From: Thermodesulfovibrio thiophilus DSM 17215
GTDB lineage: Bacteria > Nitrospirota > Thermodesulfovibrionia > Thermodesulfovibrionales > Thermodesulfovibrionaceae
Assembly (NCBI RefSeq): GCF_000423865.1
Contig: NZ_AUIU01000015.1
Coordinates: 1-64,000, forward strand
Reading direction: 5' to 3'
Length of the DNA stretch: 64,000 nucleotides
Position 1 is the first letter of the stretch. Each line of letters starts with the position of its first letter. The notes beneath the pieces were generated by a model. It was given only the letters and a program-made list of their open reading frames with translations. It did no database searches and was not told the DNA's origin. The position numbers and the translations under genes were made by a program. This document shows positions 54,770 to 64,000 of the stretch, piece by piece.

Positions 54770-57425
54770 CTGTGTCTCTGTAAATGCCATTACAAAACCA
54801 GAAAGTATTTTATTTTATTATGCCAACAGACCACTTTCAGATGATATTTTTTATGCTTTTGACTGGATAGTGTTGGATATGGACAACTCTTATTTAGATG
54901 TCTTAAAAGATAAATTCTATATGCAAAATAAGGCAAAACTCATAGGATATATAAGCATAGGAGAAATAGAAAAGTACAGGCAGTATTTTAATGATTTAAA
55001 GAAGTTTGCTATAGGAGAAAATCCTATGTGGGATAGTTTAGTAGCAGATTTAAGGAATAAAGATTATACAGATTTTCTTATTAATGTGATTGCAAAAAAG
55101 ATATCAGAGAAAGGTTTTGATGGTTTTTTTCTGGATACTCTTGATTCGTATCAGTTAGTAGCCAAAAAAGAGGAATGGATAGAATTCCAGAAAGCAGAGA
55201 TTGAGTTAATTAAAAAATTAAAACAGAAGTTCCCTGATAAATTGATAATACTTAACAGAGGTTTTGAAATAATCGATAATATATATCTTGATGTTGATGG
55301 TGTTGCAGTTGAAAGTCTATTTTATGGTCTTGATAATAATAGAAGATATATACAGGTTGGGCAAGAGGAACGAGGCTTTTTACTTAAACAACTACAAAAA
55401 ATAAAAACATATGGACTTCCGGTAATAGTTATTGATTACTTAGACCCAAAAGAAACAACCAAAGCAAGATATGTTGTAGAAAAAATTTCCGAACTTGGGT
55501 TTATTCCTTACATTGCTGATAAGCAACTGTCAAAAATTGGTTATTCCAAGTTTCAGATAATTCCAAGAAAAGTAGTCTTGCTGTATAACTCTTCCTCTGC
55601 TCCTTTAAGACAAATTGCAGACATTCACCGACTTATACAGATGCCTCTGGAATATCTTGGTTTTATCCCTGAGTTATATGATGTCAATCAGGAACTTCCA
55701 GAAGTTTCTCCAAATTCTGGATATGCAGGAGTAGTATCAATGAATCTTGATATTAGAAGTGAAAAAATTGAATCATGGTTACTGCAGGCGAAAGATGCTG
55801 GTTTAAAAATTTTTTTTATCAATGACATACCGTTTAGAGAAAATTCATCAGCTCTTGCTGAATTTGGAATTAATCTTATAAAAAATAAGGATAAAAAGGG
55901 TTCAAAGTTTAAGATGGTGAAAAAGATGGCTGGAGACGGCTTTGAAGCTCCTTTATTAATTCCTTATACAGATAGTCTTGTCACTGTTTTAAAAGGACAA
56001 GCAGTTGTTAAGTTAGAAAATTCTTCAGGACAGTTATATATTCCATTTGCTTTGACTGAGTGGGGAGGATACGCTATTAATGAATCTTTTATAAATTATG
56101 CAGAATTATGGGTTTATAATCCTTTTAAAATTTTTGAACAAGTTTTTAAAAGGGAGCAATTTCCAATACCTGATACTACTACAGAAAATGGAAGAAGAAT
56201 TTTAACTGCTCATATTGATGGAGATGGATTTTATGGAAATGCGGAGTTTAACTCTTTAAAAACAACAGGAGAAGTTATAAGAGATGAAATCTTGAAAGCT
56301 TTTCCAATTCCGCATTCGGTTTCAATAATAGAAGCTGAGATTGCTCCATGGGGATTATATCCTGAAAAATCAAAAAAACTGGAAAATGTGGTAAAAAGCA
56401 TATTTGAACTTCCAAATGTTGAACCAGCATCCCACTCTTTCAGTCATCCTTTTATCTGGCAGTTTAATCTGCCTGTACAGTTTCAACCTACGGAGCTTTA
56501 TTATGGTCACAATTTATCAATAAAAGGATACCAATTGAACATTGAAAGAGAAATTGCAGGTTCTATAAATTACATAAACAGTCTTTTAAAAGACTCAAAA
56601 AAAAGAGCTAACCTGTTTCTCTGGACAGGAGATTGCAACCCTGATGAGGAACAAATACGTCTTACTTACAAATCTAGAGTCTTTAATGTAAATGGTGGAG
56701 ACACTGTTATAACTCAGCAGGAGCCTTTTCTATCAAGAATAGCTCCTATGGGAGTAAACTATGGTTCATACTTCCAGATTTATACTCCAGTGCAAAATGA
56801 AAATATTTTTACCAATCTCTGGAAAGGTCCATTTTGGGGATATATTAATGTCATGCAGACATTTGAACTTACAGAAAAACCAGTAAGGCTGAAGCCTATA
56901 TCCATTTATTATCACTATTACTCAGGAAGTAAGCAGGCTTCTTTAAATGCTCTTAAAAAAGTTTACAACTATGCCATATCTCAGAGAGTAAATCCTGTAT
57001 TTTTATCTGAATACGCAGAGAAAGTGCTTGATTTCAGACAGACAGTAATATCAAAAGATTCAGAATCGTTAAGAGTAAAAAATGCAGGTTATTTAAGAAC
57101 TCTCAGGATCCCGGCAGAATTTGGATTCCCAGATATAAAAGAAAGTAAGGGTGTTGTTGGATTTTTTACAGATTCAGGTAATACTTATTTGCATCTTGAT
57201 GGTTCAGGTGATTACATAATAAAGTTTTCAAAAGAAAAACCGAAAAATTTCTATTTAATAAGTTCAAATGGTCAGGTAGAAAGCTTTATAAAACAGGAAA
57301 ACACTTATATTCTTAAACTTAAAGCCTATGTGCCTCTTCAGCTACAGTTTGAAAAAGGAATGTGTGAAGTATTCATGAAAAAAGAGGAAAAATATGCAGA
57401 AATCAAAGCAATATGTCCTGATTAA
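54732..57425 (+). CDS. pelA: Pel hydrolase/deacetylase PelA
   Basis: PelA trims and deacetylates Pel in the periplasm. The 897-residue protein has a signal peptide (MKYIIGLLFLFLSCVSVNA), an N-terminal GH114-type hydrolase domain near 25-260 (YISIGEIEKYR, GFDGFFLDTLDSY) and a later deacetylase domain with metal and catalytic residues D496 and D498 in HIDGDGF and H568 and H572 in SHSFSHPF. TAAGGAGG precedes the ATG. It lies after pelG here, whereas it leads the operon in P. aeruginosa. Confidence 0.88.
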   Translation: MKYIIGLLFLFLSCVSVNAITKPESILFYYANRPLSDDIFYAFDWIVLDMDNSYLDVLKDKFYMQNKAKLIGYISIGEIEKYRQYFNDLKKFAIGENPMWDSLVADLRNKDYTDFLINVIAKKISEKGFDGFFLDTLDSYQLVAKKEEWIEFQKAEIELIKKLKQKFPDKLIILNRGFEIIDNIYLDVDGVAVESLFYGLDNNRRYIQVGQEERGFLLKQLQKIKTYGLPVIVIDYLDPKETTKARYVVEKISELGFIPYIADKQLSKIGYSKFQIIPRKVVLLYNSSSAPLRQIADIHRLIQMPLEYLGFIPELYDVNQELPEVSPNSGYAGVVSMNLDIRSEKIESWLLQAKDAGLKIFFINDIPFRENSSALAEFGINLIKNKDKKGSKFKMVKKMAGDGFEAPLLIPYTDSLVTVLKGQAVVKLENSSGQLYIPFALTEWGGYAINESFINYAELWVYNPFKIFEQVFKREQFPIPDTTTENGRRILTAHIDGDGFYGNAEFNSLKTTGEVIRDEILKAFPIPHSVSIIEAEIAPWGLYPEKSKKLENVVKSIFELPNVEPASHSFSHPFIWQFNLPVQFQPTELYYGHNLSIKGYQLNIEREIAGSINYINSLLKDSKKRANLFLWTGDCNPDEEQIRLTYKSRVFNVNGGDTVITQQEPFLSRIAPMGVNYGSYFQIYTPVQNENIFTNLWKGPFWGYINVMQTFELTEKPVRLKPISIYYHYYSGSKQASLNALKKVYNYAISQRVNPVFLSEYAEKVLDFRQTVISKDSESLRVKNAGYLRTLRIPAEFGFPDIKESKGVVGFFTDSGNTYLHLDGSGDYIIKFSKEKPKNFYLISSNGQVESFIKQENTYILKLKAYVPLQLQFEKGMCEVFMKKEEKYAEIKAICPD

Positions 57426-58134
57426 CACTTTTCCTTTAAAGGAGATTTTTGCTTTTACAGGTATATTTTTAGGTGTTCTCATTTTTCTATTTCCTGGAGA
57501 TGATATTGAAAAAAGAGTTCTTCAGGAAGAAAATGCAAATCTTGATTTATCGATAATGTATCTTGAAAATATCACACGAATCCACAAAAGTCCGGCAATA
57601 TTTGAAGCTCTTGTAGATAGGTATGCAAAGAAAGGTGATTATGTTCGAGCTTCTGAATCAATAAATGAGCTCAGGAGACTTTTCCCATCAGAAAAATCAA
57701 GCTATTTACGAGGAGAGTATGCAATATTAAAGAGCATGTACTTTTCAACATCTGATGCACAGAAAAAAGAAGAGCTTATCGCAAAAATGGAAAATATTTT
57801 AAACGATGCAGTTCTTACAACCAATGATGAAAAATTTGTTTACTGGGCTTTCAAAGAAAGCATATATATAGATTCTTTTAACACTACACTTGTTTCAGTT
57901 AAAAAACTTTTCAGTCTTACAAAACAGCAGAAATGGTTACAATTTGCTGTTGATTATGCAATAGCACATTCAAAATATAAAGTTGCCCAAAGTTTAATAG
58001 AGGAGTATGTAACATATTGCAGCGATACAGATTGTGCAAAGTTTATCATCAAATCTGCCCTTGCCACAGGAGATCCAGGATTTGCAGCAGATATCTCAAT
58101 GAAAATTGCAAAAAAAGGGGAGCTTATTCAATGA
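57394..58134 (+). CDS. PelB-like inner-membrane TPR protein (N-terminal part of split PelB)
   Basis: This 246-residue protein has one membrane helix near residues 16-35 and a helical, TPR-like remainder (AIFEALVDRYAKKGDYVRASESINELRRLFPS). Full PelB of P. aeruginosa starts with a similar membrane anchor before its TPR region. Here that portion is a separate gene overlapping the barrel gene by 4 bp (ATGA). The assignment rests on position and architecture. It overlaps pelA by 32 bp. Confidence 0.65.
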   Translation: MQKSKQYVLINTFPLKEIFAFTGIFLGVLIFLFPGDDIEKRVLQEENANLDLSIMYLENITRIHKSPAIFEALVDRYAKKGDYVRASESINELRRLFPSEKSSYLRGEYAILKSMYFSTSDAQKKEELIAKMENILNDAVLTTNDEKFVYWAFKESIYIDSFNTTLVSVKKLFSLTKQQKWLQFAVDYAIAHSKYKVAQSLIEEYVTYCSDTDCAKFIIKSALATGDPGFAADISMKIAKKGELIQ

Positions 58135-60884
58135 GGCTCTTTATTTTTAGCTTTATTCTTTGTTTATTTTTTCAGGTATGCTTATGCTATAGTGAGAATT
58201 CTACATTGAATACTGAAATAAATCATAATAAAAATAATTCAAGAGAACAAAAAAAACAACTCGATAACGATGCGGAACTTTACAGGCTCTTGCTTTCTTC
58301 TCTTTTAGGTTCAAATAAACTGCAAGAAGCAGAGAAAATAGCCTATAAGGGTACTTTGTTGTTTCCAGATGACCCCTATTGGTGGAAAACGTATGCAGAA
58401 ATTTTAATATGGAATGGAAAGTCTTCAGAAGCAGTTATGCCATTAATTAAAGCTTTCGAACTATCTAAAGATAGAAGTATAGCTGAAAAAGCTTTTCGTA
58501 TAGCCATTGCTACAAATAGATACGATATTGCAAAAAAGCTTCTCAACTATGTAAAAGCGTCACCGCTGGAACAAAGAGCTATTTATGATGCTCTGGGAGA
58601 TGTTGAAGGATTAATAAATACTCTGAAAAAAAACAATGATAGAGATTCTAAATATACTCTTGCTCAGGTACTGTTTGCAATAAACAAAAAGGAAGAAGCA
58701 TTGACGGTTCTAAAAGAGATGGAGCAATTGTACGGACTTAGTACGGATGCGGTGCTTTTAAAGACAAACATTTTTTACTCTCAAAGAAAATTCAATGAAG
58801 CTTTAGAAACTCTTAAAGATTACTCTGTTAATGTGAAACCTAAAGAGTTTGATTTCTGGGATACGATGTCAGACCTTGCATGGATGCTGCAGGACCTTAA
58901 TACAGCAAAAGAGGCTTCTTATGTTTTGATTGAAACTGGAAAGGGACAGATAAAAGATTATGATAGAGTTTCTACAGTACTGTCTTTTGAAGATCCTGAA
59001 AAAGCTATAGAAATAAGCTTTAAAGGATGGAACAATTTAAAGTCTGATTATTTACTTGAGAGAGCATTTTATTTAGCATATTCTACTGAAAAATGGGAAA
59101 AAATTATTAAAATGGCTTCTGATGAAGATACAGAAATATTTAAAAATGATAATGTACTTATAGCTTACTTAACAGCACTTCAAAAAACAGGGAAAAATGC
59201 AGAAGCATTGAGTATTATGGATAGAGAACTTGAAAAAAGATTTTCTAAAACTGTACTTTCTTTTTATATATATTCGCTTATAGATTCAGAGGAATTTACA
59301 AAATTAAAAGAAATTTTAAAAAAATACAGAAAATATCAATTTGATTCAGAGCTTGCTCCTCCTTTCTGCCTTGCTTATTTGAACTTACAACAGGGACAAA
59401 AAGCTTATCAGGTTTATATAAAAGGCGAAATCAAAGACCCTCTTTTAATGGCTGATATATTGAGCCTTTTGGGTAAAGAAGAAGAGGCGAGAAACTTAAG
59501 GTTTAAAGAGTTTAACAGGGTATCAGAGATGCTTAAACAAAATCCACAGCTTTTACAGGATCCTGAATTTTTAAGAGATTACCTTTCTTCAGGATTTTAT
59601 TTTATGAGCGTATCCCAGTATGAAAGAGTTATTCAAAAAGCTCAAAAAATTCTTTCCAGATCTGTATTGAGAGATATACAATCTGCTTATTTTCTTTATT
59701 ATGAAAGAAGGGAACAAGTTGTTAGATCAGCAAAATTTTATAAAGATACTTTAAAGCCTTGGATGTGGTTAAACCTGGCAATATGGAATGAAGATCGCTA
59801 TCTTATGGCAGACCTTCTAAAAAAATATCCAGATATATTACCTATAAAAGACAGGGTTACTGCTTTACAGAAAACAGGGGAAATACAAAAGGCATTGGAA
59901 TATGCATTTCAAGGACTCGATGACAATCCTTATGACAGCATGCTCTATAAAGATTTTAAAGATATCATAACTGAGTATGAGGACAATTTCAGCAGTAATA
60001 TCAGTTATATAAAAAGAAAGTACTATTCAGGGATACAGATGAAGTACGATTTACACTATAAATTAATTGAGCAGGGATATGGTTTGGGTTTAAATGTTAA
60101 CACATTGAGCCGTATTCACAAAGATTCATCAGAACTTGCTAAATCACCATTTATCCATTCGGAATATCTTTTTTTTGAAAAAATATTTGATAAAGGATTT
60201 ACGACACTTTATCTTGGTAAAATAAAACGGTTAGATGAAAACTTTTCTGCAAGGCTCCATGGAAAGATACAATTTTTAAAAGATATCAATATGTTTTATG
60301 AGCTTGGCAAAAATATTGAAGCAACAGAAACTTTATATCTTCTGCTCGGTGGTATGAAAGATAGTTTAAAAATTGGTGCAGATTATAACCTCAATCCCAG
60401 AGTGCTTGTTCACTTAGAATTAGAAAATTCTATTTATCACTCCTCTGATAATAAAAAAATTGGAGAAGGTTTTAATTCTTCGGTTGATATTCAGTATAAG
60501 CTGAGATTTGAGTATCCTGACTATACTGTAAACTTTTACAGTGATTATGGACATTATTCCGAACGTCATAAAAAAGGTAATATTTCTGAACTTTCACCGT
60601 ATCAGGATTTTGAAGCATTACCTGAAGATTATCTTAATACCGGAATAGGCTTTTCATTTGGTTATGAAAATAAAGACTCTTATGTGAGGGTATGGAGACC
60701 GTTTTTAAGAGTTGATGCAGGTTACAATACTATTGGCTCTCTTTCTTACGGATCTTCTGTTGGAATGGGTGGTGCGTTCTTAGGTAAGGATAATCTTAGC
60801 TTTGAGGTAAGTTTGAACAGGAATGCCGGTGGTTTAAAAGAAACGCTATTACAGATAGGCCTATTTTATAAATTCTGGTTTTAG
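58131..60884 (+). CDS. pelB: PelB-like TPR/outer-membrane porin
   Basis: PelB exports the Pel polymer through the outer membrane. The 917-residue protein has a signal peptide (MRLFIFSFILCLFFQVCLC), a long TPR region (about 50-620; for example LLKTNIFYSQRKFNEALETLKDY) and a C-terminal beta-barrel ending IGLFYKFWF, with the terminal aromatic expected for outer-membrane assembly. The start at 58131 begins the signal peptide; an upstream in-frame start at 58017 does not. It closes the pel operon and meets the convergent protease gene with no gap. Confidence 0.78.
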   Translation: MRLFIFSFILCLFFQVCLCYSENSTLNTEINHNKNNSREQKKQLDNDAELYRLLLSSLLGSNKLQEAEKIAYKGTLLFPDDPYWWKTYAEILIWNGKSSEAVMPLIKAFELSKDRSIAEKAFRIAIATNRYDIAKKLLNYVKASPLEQRAIYDALGDVEGLINTLKKNNDRDSKYTLAQVLFAINKKEEALTVLKEMEQLYGLSTDAVLLKTNIFYSQRKFNEALETLKDYSVNVKPKEFDFWDTMSDLAWMLQDLNTAKEASYVLIETGKGQIKDYDRVSTVLSFEDPEKAIEISFKGWNNLKSDYLLERAFYLAYSTEKWEKIIKMASDEDTEIFKNDNVLIAYLTALQKTGKNAEALSIMDRELEKRFSKTVLSFYIYSLIDSEEFTKLKEILKKYRKYQFDSELAPPFCLAYLNLQQGQKAYQVYIKGEIKDPLLMADILSLLGKEEEARNLRFKEFNRVSEMLKQNPQLLQDPEFLRDYLSSGFYFMSVSQYERVIQKAQKILSRSVLRDIQSAYFLYYERREQVVRSAKFYKDTLKPWMWLNLAIWNEDRYLMADLLKKYPDILPIKDRVTALQKTGEIQKALEYAFQGLDDNPYDSMLYKDFKDIITEYEDNFSSNISYIKRKYYSGIQMKYDLHYKLIEQGYGLGLNVNTLSRIHKDSSELAKSPFIHSEYLFFEKIFDKGFTTLYLGKIKRLDENFSARLHGKIQFLKDINMFYELGKNIEATETLYLLLGGMKDSLKIGADYNLNPRVLVHLELENSIYHSSDNKKIGEGFNSSVDIQYKLRFEYPDYTVNFYSDYGHYSERHKKGNISELSPYQDFEALPEDYLNTGIGFSFGYENKDSYVRVWRPFLRVDAGYNTIGSLSYGSSVGMGGAFLGKDNLSFEVSLNRNAGGLKETLLQIGLFYKFWF

Positions 60885-61721
60885 TTAAAGCCTGATTTTT
60901 TTAAAAACTTTGCCTGTTTTCCTTACCGGAATATACTCAACAGATTGTCTAACAGGTTGAGGATAAAGATTCATAAGAAGCATTACCTCTTTTGGCATTT
61001 CTGTTGAAATAGGAAGTCCCATCTGCTTTGCTATTTCAGCACTTATGGGATAGTCATGAGTCCATTTACCTGATACAAGCTGTTCTGCAATGTCTTGAGC
61101 TTTATCCGTAGAATTTTTATTTGAGAGAATTTCTATAATTGTTTCTTTCATCTGTCTTATTGCCTTCTCAGCCTGATCAGCTAAAATTAAAGTATTATCA
61201 TCTATCTCACTTATCGGTTTTTTCTGAACAACATTCAACACAGAGACAGCAGGCTGCTGTCCTATCTGTGGATCAAGAGGACCTAAAACAGCATGTTCAC
61301 ACATGACAATTTCATCAGCAGAAAGAGCAATAAGGGTTCCACCAGACATTGCATAATGAGGAACAAAAACAGTAACTTTCCCTTTCTGTCTTGAAAGAGC
61401 TCTTGCAATCTGCGTGGCTGCAATGGCAAGCCCGCCAGGAGTATGAATTACAAGGTCAATAGGAGTTTCATCATCAGTTAAATGAATGGCTCTTAAAACT
61501 TCTTCAGAATCATTAATATCGATGTATCTCATTATTGGAAAACCTAAAAAGCTCATTGTCTCCTGTCTGTGAACAAGCAGAATAACCCGACTTCCACGCT
61601 TTTTTTCAATCTCAGCAATAAGTCTGATTCTTGCATTTTCAAGTAGCTTCTGTTTTAGAATCGGTTGTATTGCAATTATTATAAGAAAAAGCCAGAAAAA
61701 TATAGTTGCATCAAAATGCAT
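60885..61721 (-). CDS. ClpP-class membrane serine protease (SDH_sah family)
   Basis: This 278-residue protein has an N-terminal membrane helix and a ClpP/crotonase-like fold: TPGGLAIAATQIARAL, HYAMSGGTLIALSADEIVM (nucleophile Ser in MSGG) and CEHAVLGPLDPQIGQQPA. Such proteins are annotated as serine dehydrogenase proteinases; their substrates are poorly known. It is transcribed from the direction of the glycosyltransferase gene, 40 bp away, and may be in the same operon. Confidence 0.82.
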   Translation of the reverse strand: MHFDATIFFWLFLIIIAIQPILKQKLLENARIRLIAEIEKKRGSRVILLVHRQETMSFLGFPIMRYIDINDSEEVLRAIHLTDDETPIDLVIHTPGGLAIAATQIARALSRQKGKVTVFVPHYAMSGGTLIALSADEIVMCEHAVLGPLDPQIGQQPAVSVLNVVQKKPISEIDDNTLILADQAEKAIRQMKETIIEILSNKNSTDKAQDIAEQLVSGKWTHDYPISAEIAKQMGLPISTEMPKEVMLLMNLYPQPVRQSVEYIPVRKTGKVFKKIRL

Positions 61722-61761
61722 TTTAACCTCCAGTAGTTAATTATGACTTTTAAATTTTATC

Positions 61762-63891
61762 TTATCTACCCCATATTATTTCAACAGCGGAGTATTTGAT
61801 GGCTTTTTTGATAAGTTCTTCAAAGTTGATAGGGTTTTTACCTTTTACAGCTATTGCATATTGAAAATTACCAAGAAGTCTGGAATTAAGATAAAGCGGG
61901 GTTAGGGTTCCGAGTAATATTGTTCTTGTAACATTAGCGTTAACATCTATAACCTGTCCATCAGGCAGTTTAAGATCAAAACCTGAAGGAGTGATTCCCT
62001 CCAATACTGTGCCAGGTATCAATGGCTCTGTAAATATGTGCACTTCATCAAAACCAGCTTTTTTAAGAGCGTAATGAAGTGTGAACGGTTTCCATCTTGT
62101 TACATGATGAGGTGGATAGTCATTATACCACCATTTATATTTTCTGTATCCTTTAGCTGTGTTTTCAAATTTATAAAAAGGAGGGCAACTTAATATGAGT
62201 ACTCCACTTTCATCAAGAAGGGAGTGGATTTCTTTTAAAAACTTCATCGGTTCGTAAACATGTTCAAGCACTTCAAAAGCAGTGATAATGTTGTAAGCTC
62301 TTTTAAAATCTTCTGAAAGCTCATCAAAAGACAGAGCCTGCACTACATTGAGTTTATTTGTATTTTTTGCAATTTCAACAGCTTTTTCAGATGCTTCCAT
62401 TCCATATGGTTCAAAACCAAATTTTTTTGCAATAAGAAGGAAAAATCCTGTTGAACAGCCAATATCAAAAAGTCTTCCCTTTGGAATTTGAGAAAGAATT
62501 GGTAACAAAACATTGAATCTTGGAGTCCTGCTCCATTTTTCAACTTCTATATTTTCTTGTTCAACATTTTGATATGAGTCATATGCCATATTGCCATAAC
62601 TCAGAAGATCCTTATGATTTTTATTGTAGGCATCTTCGTAATCCATAATCTTCATTGGATATGTAAAATGAAGTCCACAGGAAGGACATTCAAACACTCT
62701 TGAACCATTTATCACTTCAAAAAGTGGAATATCACCCGCAAAATCGCAGACAATGCATTTTTGCGGCTTTGGATATTCTTTGACTCTAAGTAATTCTGCA
62801 TCTTTCAATGCAAAATAAATAACATCCGGTGGTATACTTTCTATGCAGGGACTATAAAACTGTCTTTTAATTTGTGCTTCTATGCAGGGTCCTTCTGTTG
62901 CATGCTTCATGCATGGGGAGACACAGCTCTGTCCGGTATAATTTGGTGCAAGAGGTATTACAGTCTGATAGTTTGAAGCTCTCAGTTCTGCATCTATAGG
63001 TCCTGAAATAAGCACTGTGGGTTTTTTAAGTCCTGCAGCTATATGAAGTGTTGCTGTATCTGCTGTAATAACAGCATCAGATAAAGATACAGAGGCTATC
63101 AGATATTTTATATTTTTCATGAAAACTGATAAATTCGCCGCTCTGATACCATAAACATCAAGTGCTGTCTCAACAGTTATATCTTCATCTGGTAAAGAGC
63201 AAATCACAGGTACATACTCATCCCAGATTAAATCTTCAATTTCTTTAAGTAGTTTAGGTGGCAGTGTTCTGTGTACTGAAGATGCAAGATAATGAAAAAG
63301 TAAGACCTTTTTACCACCAGAAGCCTGTTTTATTCTATCAAAAACTTCTTTCATTTCATTCAGAACAGCTTCGTCAACATTGATATCAGGAGTTTCTTCA
63401 TCTGCTTTATATATACAGAGTTTCCAGAGAAAGTAGTCAATCAGGCTCAGGTTGTCAAACTGTGGAGTATTAACCATCTCGATTGTTTTTACAATGTAAT
63501 CTGCTTTTGCAACTTCTTTGAATGAAACAGGCATTGGAAGAAGATTATCAATGTATGGTAATCCCTCAAGCACAGGTTTTGCTCTGCCTGAAATTGTAAC
63601 ATTAAGCGTTATATCGGGATATTTTTTTTTGATTTCCCGTAAGGCAGGAGTCATGCACAGTGCATCACCAATTGCTGCTTGAGCTATTACAAGCAGAGTT
63701 TTACCATTTAAAGGCTCACCTTTATAAAATGGAGGAAGTACGCTATGTGCCTGTTCAAATCTTGATTTTACAGGTTCAGGCAGTGCATTGAATACATCAT
63801 CAGCAAAAAGGAACTTATCTCCTGGTTTTATTTTAAAGTTGTAATCATTAAAATTAAAATCAATTTTATCTTTTGCCTTCCAGATTTTCAT
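61762..63891 (-). CDS. Glycosyltransferase family 9-methyltransferase fusion
   Basis: This 709-residue protein carries two enzymes. Residues about 65-340 resemble GT9 heptosyltransferases (LLVIAQAAIGDALCMTPALREIKKKYP, ITADTATLHIAAGLKKPTVLI). A Cys-rich link near 375-405 (C-x2-C...C-x2-C) could bind zinc. Residues about 465-620 form a class I SAM methyltransferase (LFDIGCSTGFFLLIAKKFGFEPYGMEAS, AFEVLEHVYEP). The ATG overlaps the stop of the fliW-like gene, suggesting modification of flagellin or a surface glycan; the substrate is not shown. Confidence 0.82.
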   Translation of the reverse strand: MKIWKAKDKIDFNFNDYNFKIKPGDKFLFADDVFNALPEPVKSRFEQAHSVLPPFYKGEPLNGKTLLVIAQAAIGDALCMTPALREIKKKYPDITLNVTISGRAKPVLEGLPYIDNLLPMPVSFKEVAKADYIVKTIEMVNTPQFDNLSLIDYFLWKLCIYKADEETPDINVDEAVLNEMKEVFDRIKQASGGKKVLLFHYLASSVHRTLPPKLLKEIEDLIWDEYVPVICSLPDEDITVETALDVYGIRAANLSVFMKNIKYLIASVSLSDAVITADTATLHIAAGLKKPTVLISGPIDAELRASNYQTVIPLAPNYTGQSCVSPCMKHATEGPCIEAQIKRQFYSPCIESIPPDVIYFALKDAELLRVKEYPKPQKCIVCDFAGDIPLFEVINGSRVFECPSCGLHFTYPMKIMDYEDAYNKNHKDLLSYGNMAYDSYQNVEQENIEVEKWSRTPRFNVLLPILSQIPKGRLFDIGCSTGFFLLIAKKFGFEPYGMEASEKAVEIAKNTNKLNVVQALSFDELSEDFKRAYNIITAFEVLEHVYEPMKFLKEIHSLLDESGVLILSCPPFYKFENTAKGYRKYKWWYNDYPPHHVTRWKPFTLHYALKKAGFDEVHIFTEPLIPGTVLEGITPSGFDLKLPDGQVIDVNANVTRTILLGTLTPLYLNSRLLGNFQYAIAVKGKNPINFEELIKKAIKYSAVEIIWGR

Positions 63892-64000
63892 TTTTTTATT
63901 GGTTCTTTAAAATTGTATTGTTCATCTTCAAGAAGAATCTGAACTCCAATTTTTTTGTTTTTGTTTATCAAAAACGGAGATTTAAGATTTGCAGCAACAC
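63888..64000 (-). CDS. fliW: Probable flagellar assembly factor FliW, 3' end, cut by window edge
   Basis: The last 37 codons are open on the minus strand to the edge. The C-terminal sequence ANLKSPFLINKNKKIGVQIL then LEDEQYNF resembles the FliW C terminus (NLLAPIVIN...QVxLEDxxY). FliW binds flagellin and antagonises CsrA. It overlaps the glycosyltransferase-methyltransferase start by 4 bp. The short length limits certainty. Confidence 0.6.
   Translation of the reverse strand, partial: VAANLKSPFLINKNKKIGVQILLEDEQYNFKEPIKK

Overview
The window is a compact, AT-rich bacterial chromosome segment with no rRNA, tRNA or CRISPR array seen. The gene set is Gram-negative (lipoproteins, an outer-membrane barrel, Slp) with a flagellum, a B12-dependent ribonucleotide reductase, a tungstate transporter and thermophile-like proteins. 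This fits a Nitrospirota bacterium of the Thermodesulfovibrio type. That assignment is an inference from protein character, not from a marker gene.

Layout. 1-176: the end of an IS3-family element running off the left edge. 302-961: an iron-sulfur protein behind a Crp/Fnr-type box. 945-2717: uvrC on the minus strand. 2865-9444: a plus-strand operon yajC-secD-secF-recJ-panB-tyrS, closed by a hairpin shared with the convergent flgE-flgD-fliK operon (9486-12288). 12535-16037: a ModE-like regulator and a tungstate ABC transporter with two paralogous binding proteins, followed by a sensor histidine kinase. 18018-21126: LOG-like protein, mutS2 and a YtxH protein on the minus strand. 21275-26994: a ferritin-like protein, a cation antiporter (minus), nrdJ, a GroES-like protein, a LOG protein and rlmN.

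27067-45260 is an uninterrupted 20-gene minus-strand run: fliL-fliM-fliN-fliO/P-fliQ-fliR-flhB-flhA-flhF-flhG-fliA-HEAT protein-cheR-cheY-cheY-cheA-cheW/Z-cheB-HDOD protein-small ORF. It builds the flagellar export gate and switch, sets flagellar placement and the late sigma factor, and supplies the chemotaxis core. A good sigma-54 -24/-12 site lies just upstream of fliL. Two proteins are fusions: FliO-FliP and CheW-CheZ. mutL and an Slp-like lipoprotein follow (45487-47687, minus).

47950-60884 is a Pel exopolysaccharide operon in the order pelC-D-E-F-G-A-B, with PelB divided between two ORFs. pelF is broken by a 1287-bp IS3-family insertion with 3-bp target duplications; removing the element and one duplication restores a continuous 505-codon frame. 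A second copy of the same element lies in the opposite orientation at the left edge.

60885-64000 (minus): a ClpP-class membrane protease, a glycosyltransferase-methyltransferase fusion, and the 3' end of a probable fliW.
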